Below are positions 18,519-26,486 of a DNA stretch of 64,000 bases, piece by piece. The stretch's first letter is position 1; every line of letters starts with the position of its first letter. The stretch spans positions 124,001 through 188,000 of the forward strand of contig NZ_JBHSMT010000005.1 of NCBI RefSeq assembly GCF_042654985.1, in the 5' to 3' direction. A program made the translations under genes and the position numbers. The DNA comes from Paraherbaspirillum soli. Its GTDB lineage: Bacteria; Pseudomonadota; Gammaproteobacteria; Burkholderiales; Burkholderiaceae_D. Below the pieces are notes generated by a model. The model saw only the letters and a program-made list of their open reading frames with translations, did no database searches and was not told the origin of the DNA.

Positions 18519-19691
18519 ATGAAAATTCTCTCTGTTTTTGGAACACGTCCGGAAGCAATCAAGATGGCGCCGCTGGTGAAATCTCTCGCCGGCACCCCGG
18601 GCATCACTTCGGCGGTATGCGTCACCGGCCAGCATCGCAGCATGCTGCAACAGGTGCTCGACCTGTTTGAAATCAATGCCGATTACAAGCTCGATGTGAT
18701 GACCTCGGACCAGACCTTAAATGGCCTTAGCTCTCGTTTATTTGCCGCGCTCGACCCGGTACTGGATGCGGTCAAACCGGATCGCGTGCTGGTGCACGGC
18801 GACACGACCACCGCGATGGTGAGCACCTTGGCGGCATTTCATCGACGCATACCGATCGCCCACGTCGAAGCCGGATTGCGGACCGGCGACCTGAGCCAGC
18901 CGTGGCCGGAAGAAATGAATCGACGCGTGGCGGATGCGATGTGCGATCTGCTGTTTGCCCCGACTGCAAGTTCCAAGATGAATCTCGCATCGGAAAATCT
19001 CGCCGGCCGCATCTTCGTGACCGGCAACACCGTGATTGACGCGCTACGCCTGACGACGGAGCGAATCAGCCGGGACGACCCATTGCGCCACCGTCTCGAT
19101 CAACATTTCTCTTACCTGAGGAAGGATCGCAAATTGCTGCTGGTGACCGGGCACCGGCGCGAGAATTTCGGCGCGGGCTTCGCCAACATTTGCGCGGCGC
19201 TGGCCGAACTCTCGCGACGTCCCGATATACAGATCGTGTATCCGGTGCATCTGAATCCGAATGTGCAAGAACCGGTACTGGCGGCGCTGTCGCACCTGCC
19301 GAATGTGCATCTGATCGAACCGGTGGACTATCTGCTGTTTGTTTGGCTGATGCAGTGTGCTCATGTGATATTGACCGACTCCGGCGGCGTGCAGGAGGAA
19401 GCTCCATCGCTAGGCAAACCGGTATTGGTCATGCGCAACGTCACGGAGCGGCCGGAAGCGGTGGCCGCCGGCACGGTACAGTTGGTTGGCACCGATACAG
19501 CCCGGATAGTCGGGGCCGTCAACCGGCTTTACGACGATGACAGCGCCTGGTACGAATCCGGTCATCGCCGCAATCCGTATGGCGATGGTCTGGCGGCACA
19601 GCGCATCGTCGCGGCGCTGACGGGAGCCATCGTTGACGAATTCAGCGTTGAAACTCCCCTGCCGCCGGAACACGTCAAGCTCGCAACGTAA
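18519..19691 (+). CDS. wecB: UDP-N-acetylglucosamine 2-epimerase (non-hydrolysing)
   Basis: A 390-residue WecB/MnaA epimerase converting UDP-GlcNAc to UDP-ManNAc. It begins ILSVFGTRPEAIKMAP and carries VLVHGDTTTAM, HVEAGLRTGD (catalytic Asp/Glu region), TGHRRENFG and LTDSGGVQEEAP, all family hallmarks. No ManNAcA dehydrogenase (wecC) or enterobacterial-antigen genes follow. Instead it converges with the nfr-type polysaccharide genes, and ManNAc donor supply by WecB is the known requirement of the E. coli NfrAB pathway. It has its own ~160 bp upstream region. Confidence 0.95.
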   Translation: MKILSVFGTRPEAIKMAPLVKSLAGTPGITSAVCVTGQHRSMLQQVLDLFEINADYKLDVMTSDQTLNGLSSRLFAALDPVLDAVKPDRVLVHGDTTTAMVSTLAAFHRRIPIAHVEAGLRTGDLSQPWPEEMNRRVADAMCDLLFAPTASSKMNLASENLAGRIFVTGNTVIDALRLTTERISRDDPLRHRLDQHFSYLRKDRKLLLVTGHRRENFGAGFANICAALAELSRRPDIQIVYPVHLNPNVQEPVLAALSHLPNVHLIEPVDYLLFVWLMQCAHVILTDSGGVQEEAPSLGKPVLVMRNVTERPEAVAAGTVQLVGTDTARIVGAVNRLYDDDSAWYESGHRRNPYGDGLAAQRIVAALTGAIVDEFSVETPLPPEHVKLAT

Positions 19692-19717
19692 ATCCAATAA
19701 CGGGAAGCGAAATATTG

Positions 19718-19754
19718 CTGTCCACCAGCGAAATCAAATTCGCCTGGTGGACAG
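19718..19754. terminator. Hairpin between convergent wecB and DUF2334 genes
   Basis: Near-perfect stem CTGTCCACCAG(C)GAA / TTCGC(C)TGGTGGACAG with a short ATCAAA loop, placed between two converging stop codons. There is no long T-run on either side, so it may act as a bidirectional stop or mRNA-end stabiliser rather than a strong intrinsic terminator. Confidence 0.65.
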
Positions 19755-19763
19755 ATGCACGAC

Positions 19764-21410
19764 TTATGGAAGCGTGCTGGCATCAGCCCACGTGTACCCC
19801 AATCCCGTAATACCCTGAATTAAGCTCTGGAAATCCTTGTATCCCGGAACATTCAACGACGACTCCAGCCAGAATGGATGAAAGAAGAACGATGCGAATC
19901 CATCTCTTACCACCATCGCGTACTGGGCATTCAGATAAAGATCTTGCCACGTGTAGACAACATTTGAATACGGATCGATCGTGTGTATATCGTATTCAAT
20001 ATTCCCCAGATTTTCCGGCAAGACCCGCTGGCCGTAGTAATCCTTCTTGATGACATAAGGGAAAAACTGCCCGACTGCAAAATCCTTGCCTTGGGCCAGC
20101 GTAAAGTTAGGCGTGTCGGAGGTGTAATAAACGGCGCGCTGATAGGTCGTGTTGAACACTAGCGGAACAGCTCTCATACTCAGCGGTGAAGACTGATAAT
20201 GCGGCGCCTCCCAGGCAAATGGCGTCGCGTAACCGTTAGTCTTGAATTCGGCCAAGCCGGCCTGCAGACGCGCCAATGCCCATGCGGTCGAATCTTCCGC
20301 CACCGGCGTATTTTGCACGGCATTCCAGAACTCGAAGTCATCGGCGCTGACCCCGGTATTCTTATTCCTCATCGAATCGTATTGATGGGTATACCCATGC
20401 ATCAGGATTTTCCCGCCGCGCGCCAGCGCGTAATTCAATGCCCTCTTCAAATTCCCCGCTTGCGACATTGGCACCTCCTCCGCAATCCCGTTGTTGTAGA
20501 CGCCGAGCGGGTCCATATAGTGCGGGATAGTCGCAATCGAAAATGGAATTTTCTTGCCGAGCATATAGTCGGTCAACGTTTTCACCGTGCTGTACGAGAC
20601 CAATGCATCGACATCTTCCAGTCGCACCAGAGCTTTATGGCTTTCACCCTGGTTGTCGCCCACGATGTCGTGCAATATGTCGCACAGCACCAGATAGCGG
20701 TCGCGCGGCCCGATATATGACAATGGCAGGTCGGCGAAATACCAGAAATTGCCGGCGCGGACAATATACGGCGCCTGCTCGGAGGTTTTGCTATTGCTGA
20801 TAGTGACCAACGCCTTGGCCTTGGCGGTGTCGATTATTTGCGTGATGCCGACGTCGGGATCGGCGTTCACAGTCCCGCTCGCAGCATCGTACGCATAGTA
20901 CTTGAGCATCGACTTGCCCTTATAGGCCACAGTATCGAAGAAGCCTGGCGTCGGGTTGCTTGATGTGGGGGCTGCATTCAAACCTTTCAAGCCGTTAAAG
21001 CTGAAGCCGTAATGCACGTTGAAATTGTAGGTCGGGTTCCATGCCATCTGCCACAGGTTGTACTTGAACCAAACGACAGTGTTTTGCGTGGCAGAGACAT
21101 CGTTAAGAAATGCGGCCGGAATCGGATTGTCATAATACGAACCCAAATAGAAAGTGGCTTGATATGAATTGAGCTTTCCGGCCGTATAGTTTTGTATCGG
21201 CACCAGATCAACGCTGCTGTCGAAGTGTCCAATCAAATTGCGCAGCATGATTGCGTAGGAAAGTCCCAGCTTCTCATAGGGGTCCGGGGACGGCGCATCG
21301 TACAGAATCAGTACTTTGATCGGTGGCGCCGCAACCTGCGCGACTGCCGGCGACGGGTTAAGCAAAAATAGCTCGGCGATCAATATAAAAATGGCTGCAA
21401 TCTTTTTCAT
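19764..21410 (-). CDS. Secreted DUF2334 polysaccharide-deacetylase-like protein
   Basis: A 548-residue exported protein with a signal peptide ending SPAVAQ. After a ~230-residue N-terminal region (PPIKVLILYDAPSPDPYEKL) comes a NodB-like deacetylase fold of the DUF2334 type: RLEDVDA (263-269, catalytic/metal aspartates) and HGYTHQ (338-343, the H-x3-H metal motif). Family knowledge suggests removal of acetyl groups from a polysaccharide in the periplasm. It is translationally coupled (ATGA) to a small exported protein and lies in the nfr locus, so its likely target is the NfrB product. Substrate is inferred only. Confidence 0.8.
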   Translation of the reverse strand: MKKIAAIFILIAELFLLNPSPAVAQVAAPPIKVLILYDAPSPDPYEKLGLSYAIMLRNLIGHFDSSVDLVPIQNYTAGKLNSYQATFYLGSYYDNPIPAAFLNDVSATQNTVVWFKYNLWQMAWNPTYNFNVHYGFSFNGLKGLNAAPTSSNPTPGFFDTVAYKGKSMLKYYAYDAASGTVNADPDVGITQIIDTAKAKALVTISNSKTSEQAPYIVRAGNFWYFADLPLSYIGPRDRYLVLCDILHDIVGDNQGESHKALVRLEDVDALVSYSTVKTLTDYMLGKKIPFSIATIPHYMDPLGVYNNGIAEEVPMSQAGNLKRALNYALARGGKILMHGYTHQYDSMRNKNTGVSADDFEFWNAVQNTPVAEDSTAWALARLQAGLAEFKTNGYATPFAWEAPHYQSSPLSMRAVPLVFNTTYQRAVYYTSDTPNFTLAQGKDFAVGQFFPYVIKKDYYGQRVLPENLGNIEYDIHTIDPYSNVVYTWQDLYLNAQYAMVVRDGFASFFFHPFWLESSLNVPGYKDFQSLIQGITGLGYTWADASTLP

Positions 21411-21658
21411 GACCGACCACCTTTCACATCTTCATCATCCATGGATTTACTTTTCTTGACGTCCCCCTTGTGATGGTGCCCGTGCCTGACCTTATCTCGT
21501 TCTTGATGCGACTCGCCCGGTTTAATCTCCGTGCTGGAAGCCGGCCGTGGCGGCGGGGCAATCTTGACATCCATAGCATTAATGGATGCAGAAAAACCGA
21601 TAGCCGTACCCATGCAAGCCATGAGAATACACAGCAATATTTTTCGTCTTGATTTCAT
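21407..21658 (-). CDS. Small exported His/Lys-rich protein, unknown function
   Basis: An 83-residue protein with a signal peptide (hydrophobic residues ~6-26, cleavage near SINA) and a hydrophilic mature part of ~55 residues that is rich in Lys, His, Asp and Pro, with a short HGHHHKGD cluster that could bind metal. Its TGA overlaps the start of the DUF2334 gene, so the two are co-translated. I do not recognise the family. The charged, probably disordered mature chain could interact with an acidic or aminated polysaccharide, but that is speculation. Confidence 0.65.
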   Translation of the reverse strand: MKSRRKILLCILMACMGTAIGFSASINAMDVKIAPPPRPASSTEIKPGESHQERDKVRHGHHHKGDVKKSKSMDDEDVKGGRS

Positions 21659-21702
21659 GATGTTCTCAGGTTGATGATGAATGCTTCAACGCCAATTTCA
21701 CT

Positions 21703-21861
21703 TCACATTGGGCTGAAACGTTGAATCTTGTTGCTGCCGATGCGAACTTTTGATGTGGGATATGCCGGCCTGGAACGACATCGCTGAGGCACTTCGCGCA
21801 CGTCAGGATAAAGAGGGGTCTGAACCGGCTTGCATGCGAGGTTTTTTTTGACAGCAACCAT
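21703..21861 (-). CDS. Possible 52-residue small protein
   Basis: A 52-codon frame starting ATG at 21861, preceded by a strong Shine-Dalgarno sequence (AGGGAG, seven bases before the ATG), begins MVAVKKNLAC and ends QRFSPM. It is basic, with two cysteines (C10, C28) and no signal peptide or membrane segment. It sits 44 bp upstream of the small exported protein and reads in the same direction, so it could be the first gene of the DUF2334 unit or a leader peptide. The ribosome-binding site is the main evidence; there is no family match I recognise. Confidence 0.4.
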   Translation of the reverse strand: MVAVKKNLACKPVQTPLYPDVREVPQRCRSRPAYPTSKVRIGSNKIQRFSPM

Positions 21862-22016
21862 GATCCATCTCCCTAAAATGCAAATTCGGAATCAGGCAGA
21901 AAGTGCCTATTTTTCTCAAAGGCTGTGCTGAAAAGTATAGGCGAAAATGTCAATTTAACTAGGACTGGGTCCGGCATCAGCGTACGTAACCGCGGCTAGA
22001 TCAAACACCCGAATTA

Positions 22017-22110
22017 CTGTGGCATTGACCAGCCAGGGACGATGGGGAAGTACCCTACCGTGACATTGACCAGTCAGGGATGATGGGGTAGTGCCCTACT
22101 GTGCCGATTG
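22017..22110. repeat. 41-bp tandem direct repeat
   Basis: Two full units (22017-22057 and 22058-22098) share CATTGACCAG, CAGGGA, GATGGGG and CCCTAC blocks, and a partial third begins at 22099. It lies in the 469 bp gap between the DUF4434 stop and the small exported gene, within the nfr locus. It may hold paired binding sites for a regulator or a transcript-end structure. Confidence 0.8.
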
Positions 22111-22127
22111 TCGTTTTGGCGCATTGA

Positions 22128-23183
22128 TTATTTTTTTGAATTTTCGCTAGTGACTAGGTAATCCCTGAACAGGCTGGCAGCTTCCGGCGTACCGGACGCC
22201 GACATGTATTCAGGAATGCCGAATGCGATGATGCCCGATGAATAATTGCGGGCGATTTCGATCTGATGTTCGATCCGTTCCAGGCTGGCGGGTACCGCAT
22301 GGAAAGCCTGGTTATCGATCGGCGCTCCATGATCCTGGCGGAATACCTCGACCACCGTCTGCAGTACGCGCAGATGGCTATCGACTGCGCGCCCGACCGC
22401 TGCCAGATAGTCCGGCAGTTTAGCCAGGGACAGCTTTGCCACGCCGATGCTGTCCTGGAAAAAAACCAGATCAATCGCCCTAGCCCCGGCCAGCAGCGCC
22501 TGCCACAAATCCTCAAGCTGTTTTGGATCGGTGCCGCTGTTGGCAAATCCCGACATGCTGATGCGCGCCTCCGGGGTCAATACGCGCAGGAAACCACTCA
22601 ACTGTTCCAGATACGCAATCAGGGCGCTGCGCAGCGCCGGCTTTTCCCAATTGAGATCGTCGACTTCCTGGCTGATGTACCAGCCCTTGAACGAGGAATG
22701 CGCCTTGGTCAGCGGCCGCAGCTGGCTGGCGGTGGTCGCCGAGCGGTCCAGCAGTTGCCGCAGGTAGGCCTCGACCTGCTCTGGTGCTTGCTTGATATGC
22801 TCCCAATACTGCGAATCGTGCACCAACCCCAGATAAACGTTCATATTGGCGGCGTCCGCCATGCTCAAAATCATTTCCAGCGGCGCATTCGCATTGACGG
22901 CGTGCTGCGGCTGGTTGAACAGCGGTGTTTCGTCGTGCACGGACCATTGCACCACCAAGGTCGATAGCCGCAGCTGGCTAAACTCGGCAAACAGCCTGGT
23001 CCAATCCTGACGCGTCCAGCCGATGTGGACGTTCAGCAATTGCAGGAAGGTTCCTTGCAGGCCGAACTTCGGTGCCGCAGCGATCGCGCCGGGCAGCGCC
23101 AGCGATACCGCCGCCGCTGCCAATGTGCGGCCAAACTGACGCCGATCCCAGACTTTCCTGCTGCCATCTATCGGGGCGCCCAT
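22128..23183 (-). CDS. DUF4434 (YbcH-like) exported TIM-barrel protein
   Basis: A 351-residue exported protein with a twin-arginine-like N-terminus (DRRQFGRTL) and cleavage near AIAAA. The mature part reads as a glycosidase-like TIM barrel of the DUF4434 type: GTFLQLLNVHIGWT, then LSTLVVQWSVHDE, FKGWYISQEVDDLNW and ISMSGFANSG, with acidic residues at strand ends as in glycoside hydrolases. Its ATG overlaps the nfrA stop (TAATG), so it is translationally coupled; a TTG ten codons upstream is less likely. The order nfrB-nfrA-DUF4434 matches nfrB-nfrA-ybcH of E. coli, from memory. Confidence 0.8.
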   Translation of the reverse strand: MGAPIDGSRKVWDRRQFGRTLAAAAVSLALPGAIAAAPKFGLQGTFLQLLNVHIGWTRQDWTRLFAEFSQLRLSTLVVQWSVHDETPLFNQPQHAVNANAPLEMILSMADAANMNVYLGLVHDSQYWEHIKQAPEQVEAYLRQLLDRSATTASQLRPLTKAHSSFKGWYISQEVDDLNWEKPALRSALIAYLEQLSGFLRVLTPEARISMSGFANSGTDPKQLEDLWQALLAGARAIDLVFFQDSIGVAKLSLAKLPDYLAAVGRAVDSHLRVLQTVVEVFRQDHGAPIDNQAFHAVPASLERIEHQIEIARNYSSGIIAFGIPEYMSASGTPEAASLFRDYLVTSENSKK

Positions 23184-26100
23184 TAAAACCTGGCCCCCAA
23201 TGTGAAGACCCAACCGTCGCCACGTCGAGGCGATATGCCGTGTTTGTACTGGATATTGAAATCGATGTTGGAGCGGGTGGCTTCGTAGCGCGTCTCGTTA
23301 AACAGATATTTGAACGAGACCCCGACGCCGCCTTCGAAATACGAAGTGTCGAATGGGTCGGGCCACTGATGCCGGCCGTCGATCACCAGATGCGGCGTGA
23401 TAAGAAGTTTGTTGGCGACATTAAAGGTGCGACCTTGGCGCGCTTCCCCGTACACGCTTTCGGTGCCGCCGTTGCGGAAGAAATAGCCGAAGTCGCCGTA
23501 CACCGTGGTCATGTTCCAGGAAGCCTGGTTCGGCTTCAAACCGTAACCGTCGCTCCAGCCGATACTGCTGCGCAGCAGCCAGTCGTCCTGGGCCTGGTTG
23601 CCGATCTTCACCAAGCGCTCCAGGCCGACGTAAAAGTCGAGCGTGCTGAACGGCTTGACTCGCGCGCCAAGGCCGCCCTGCAGCGACTTGCCGAGAATCG
23701 CTACGCTGCCGGGCTCATTGCTCCACAGCATGCGGCTGAACAGTTGCCAGGTCCAGTCGCCGTTGACGCCGGCTCCCGGCAGTTTATACAGCGCTTCGAG
23801 GCCGCCTTGCGACGGGATCAGGCCGCCGTTGATCGATCCCGGCGACGGGCTGAACGAGGTGTTCGCCGCATGGTTGTTGGCGCGATACGACTGGTAAAGG
23901 CCGACTTCAAAGGTTTTGTTGAGGTTGCCCAGTTCCGAACGCAGCCGGTACAGGTCTTCATCCATCGTGCCCGGCTGTTCCACGATCGTGCTGTAGCGGT
24001 AGTCGATGGCTTGTTTGAACCAACGCTCAGCATTGACGCTGTCGTCGCTGTGCAGGTAGGCATAAGCGATGTCCTGCCGCATGCCGGCATGCTCCGGATC
24101 GTCGGCCAGCGTCTGCTCGAACAACCGTGTGGCGTCGGTGTAGCGGCCCTTGCGGTTGTAGGCATATATCAGCGATTCGGCGTATTGGTGCGATGCCGGT
24201 TGCTGCTGGTAGGCCTGTTCCAGGTAAGGCAGCGCAGCGTCCGCCTGGTTATTGGCGAGATAGGCAGCGCCAATCCGGTAGGCGCGCTCGGTGCTGGGCT
24301 GTAGCGCATTTGCCCGCAGCAAGGCAGCCATGGCCGGTTCCTGCTGGCCGGTCTTTTGATAATCCAGCGCCAGTTCATCCTCGCGCGCGGCCTCCAGCTC
24401 CTGCGGCAGCTTGCCGGCCGGAATGCTCTGTTCGGTGGCAAGCGCATCCGCCGGCCGGTTTTGCAGACTCTGGGCGATGCCGACCCGCAGCGTGATTACC
24501 GGATCGTCCTGCAGCGCCAGCGATTGCTTCCATGCCGCTTCGGCCTCGGGATACTGCTTTTGCTGCATATATAGATATCCCAGTTCGTCATACAGCGACT
24601 TGCGCTCCGGCGCCGGCAGGCGGTCGATTTGTTCCAATGCGAGCCGCAAGTACTCGGTCGCCAGTCCCGGTTGCTTTAGCTCATCGTAAGAGCGTGCGAT
24701 ATAGACCAGCGCCAGCGGCGTGCGCTGGATCTCAAGGGCTGCGCTGAACTGCTGGCGCGCTTCATTCCATAGTCCCAGTTGAAATAAAGTCTGTCCCAGG
24801 TCCAAATGGATTTGCGCCCCGCCCAAGCCTGCGTCGATGGCATTGCGAAAGGCCGCGGCTTCCTGTTGCAGCTTGTGTTGCGCGCCATACAAGTAGCCAA
24901 GTTGCTGGTCGGCAGTGCGGCGATGTTCTGCCGACAGCGGTTGCCGCACTGCTTGCTCCAGATGCTCAATCGCTTTTGCGGTATCGCCGGAAGCCGCGTA
25001 GATCGTGCCCAGTTTCCACTCCAGCTCCGGCGCATGGTTGCGGGCGGCAATTTCCAGGTGGCGCATGGCGTTCTTGCTGTCGTTGCGTGCGGCGTAGCGT
25101 TTATACAGGTCCAGATGCAGATCCGACGCGGTAGAGTCGCGCGACGCTTGTTCGAGGTAAGGCAAGGCCAGGTCGTCATAGCCGAGTTTGGCGTAGTACC
25201 GGCCCAACTGCAGCGCGGCGCCGCTGGAAGGCGACTGCTGCATGGTCTGCTGCAGTTTGCGCAGCGTGAGCTCAGTCTGTTCTTTATGTTCGAGCAAGCG
25301 GGTTTGTTCCAGCGAATTACGCGCCTGAGGTGTTTCCACCGCTTGATTCGCGTGCCTGAAAGCGGCCGCTGCCTGCGGATATTTTCCGATCCGGGCATAC
25401 AGTTGCCCCAGGTTCAGGTACAGGCGGGACAGGTCTTCTTTTTTGGTGCTCAGTTCGACCGCACGGGTCAGCTCGACTAGTGCGCCGTTATCGTCTTTTT
25501 GCGCGATCAGCAGGTTGGCGAGAAACTCGTGATCAGCGGCTTTCGGCGTCGCCACGGCGAGGTATTGGCGCATCCAGGCTATCGCCTGCGGATAGTCCTT
25601 CGCCAGATAAGCGGCATCGGCCAGCTCCCGCATCAGGGCCGGGTTGCGCGCATCCAGTTCCAGCGCCAGTGCGAGGTTCTTGCGCTCGGCGGCCAGATCG
25701 CCGCTTTTTTTGGCCAACTCGCCGAGAGCACGGTAGACCCGGGCGCGCTGGGCGTTGGCGGCAGCGTCGAGATTCAGCGCATCGTGATAAGCGGCCTCCG
25801 CTTCTGCCGCTCGTCCCAGCGCGGCCAGCAAATCGCCGCGTCGCATATGGATATCGAAATCCGGCGCCATCGTCGCCAGTTGATCCAGCGCCGTCAATTG
25901 GTCATTCTGCGCCCCGCGCTTCAACGCCGTCGCATAGGCGCTGCGCGCTGCGAACACGCGGTTTTCCTTGCTTGCCTGGGGATCGGATGCGACTTTCTGG
26001 AAATCGGCAAAGGCTTCATTCAGACGATTCAGCGACTGCAGCGCCAGGCCCCGGTAGATGCGTGCCACCGCCCGGTTCGGCTGCGCCCGCAGCACTATTT

Positions 26101-26473
26101 CCGATTGCGATACGACCGCGCCAAAATCCTTCATCCGGTGCAGCAAGATGACATACGTTATGCGTACATTGTCGTCGCGCGGATCAATCGCCAGATATTG
26201 CTCCAGTTCGGCCTTGGCATCGGCCAGGCGATTTTGATCCATCAGCCGATAAGCGCGATCCAGATGGGGATAGGTACGGAATGTACGAAACTTCGACTCG
26301 AACCAGTTTTCTTCCGCCCTGGTGGTGGCCGTGCTTGCCGCCGCCATGCCGGGCTCGCCGTCATTCGCATTTGCCGGCACTATCCCGGCACTCAATGCAA
26401 CGGCGATAGCGAACGCACATAGTGGCTCGGGGCGCATCGCCAGCGGATTTTGTTTCCTTTTCTTTTTTATCAT
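23183..26473 (-). CDS. nfrA: NfrA-like outer-membrane TPR/beta-barrel protein
   Basis: A 1096-residue protein with a signal peptide (through VPANA, ~36), then a long array of tetratricopeptide repeats (about residues 60-840, e.g. ALGRAAEAEAAYHDALNLD) and a C-terminal ~240-residue beta-barrel ending in phenylalanine (TLGARF). This is the plan of NfrA, the phage N4 receptor, and of exopolysaccharide exporters such as PgaA. E. coli NfrA is ~990 residues. It starts 13 bp after nfrB with an AGGGACG ribosome-binding site. Likely role: periplasmic scaffold and outer-membrane exit for the NfrB polymer. Confidence 0.88.
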   Translation of the reverse strand: MIKKKRKQNPLAMRPEPLCAFAIAVALSAGIVPANANDGEPGMAAASTATTRAEENWFESKFRTFRTYPHLDRAYRLMDQNRLADAKAELEQYLAIDPRDDNVRITYVILLHRMKDFGAVVSQSEIVLRAQPNRAVARIYRGLALQSLNRLNEAFADFQKVASDPQASKENRVFAARSAYATALKRGAQNDQLTALDQLATMAPDFDIHMRRGDLLAALGRAAEAEAAYHDALNLDAAANAQRARVYRALGELAKKSGDLAAERKNLALALELDARNPALMRELADAAYLAKDYPQAIAWMRQYLAVATPKAADHEFLANLLIAQKDDNGALVELTRAVELSTKKEDLSRLYLNLGQLYARIGKYPQAAAAFRHANQAVETPQARNSLEQTRLLEHKEQTELTLRKLQQTMQQSPSSGAALQLGRYYAKLGYDDLALPYLEQASRDSTASDLHLDLYKRYAARNDSKNAMRHLEIAARNHAPELEWKLGTIYAASGDTAKAIEHLEQAVRQPLSAEHRRTADQQLGYLYGAQHKLQQEAAAFRNAIDAGLGGAQIHLDLGQTLFQLGLWNEARQQFSAALEIQRTPLALVYIARSYDELKQPGLATEYLRLALEQIDRLPAPERKSLYDELGYLYMQQKQYPEAEAAWKQSLALQDDPVITLRVGIAQSLQNRPADALATEQSIPAGKLPQELEAAREDELALDYQKTGQQEPAMAALLRANALQPSTERAYRIGAAYLANNQADAALPYLEQAYQQQPASHQYAESLIYAYNRKGRYTDATRLFEQTLADDPEHAGMRQDIAYAYLHSDDSVNAERWFKQAIDYRYSTIVEQPGTMDEDLYRLRSELGNLNKTFEVGLYQSYRANNHAANTSFSPSPGSINGGLIPSQGGLEALYKLPGAGVNGDWTWQLFSRMLWSNEPGSVAILGKSLQGGLGARVKPFSTLDFYVGLERLVKIGNQAQDDWLLRSSIGWSDGYGLKPNQASWNMTTVYGDFGYFFRNGGTESVYGEARQGRTFNVANKLLITPHLVIDGRHQWPDPFDTSYFEGGVGVSFKYLFNETRYEATRSNIDFNIQYKHGISPRRGDGWVFTLGARF

Positions 26474-26486
26474 TCAGACGTCCCTG

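Noticed and set aside
21666..21857. 63-aa minus-strand frame overlapping the 52-codon ORF
   Set aside because: The alternative frame starts without a ribosome-binding site. The overlapping frame at 21703-21861 has a much better initiation region.
22017..22110. Possible CRISPR-like array from the 41-bp repeats
   Set aside because: Units are directly adjacent with no spacers, only 2.3 copies are present, and there are no cas genes.
23072..24304. 410-aa plus-strand frame opposite nfrA/DUF4434
   Set aside because: It spans the junction of two minus-strand genes with clear domains and has no ribosome-binding site or motif.
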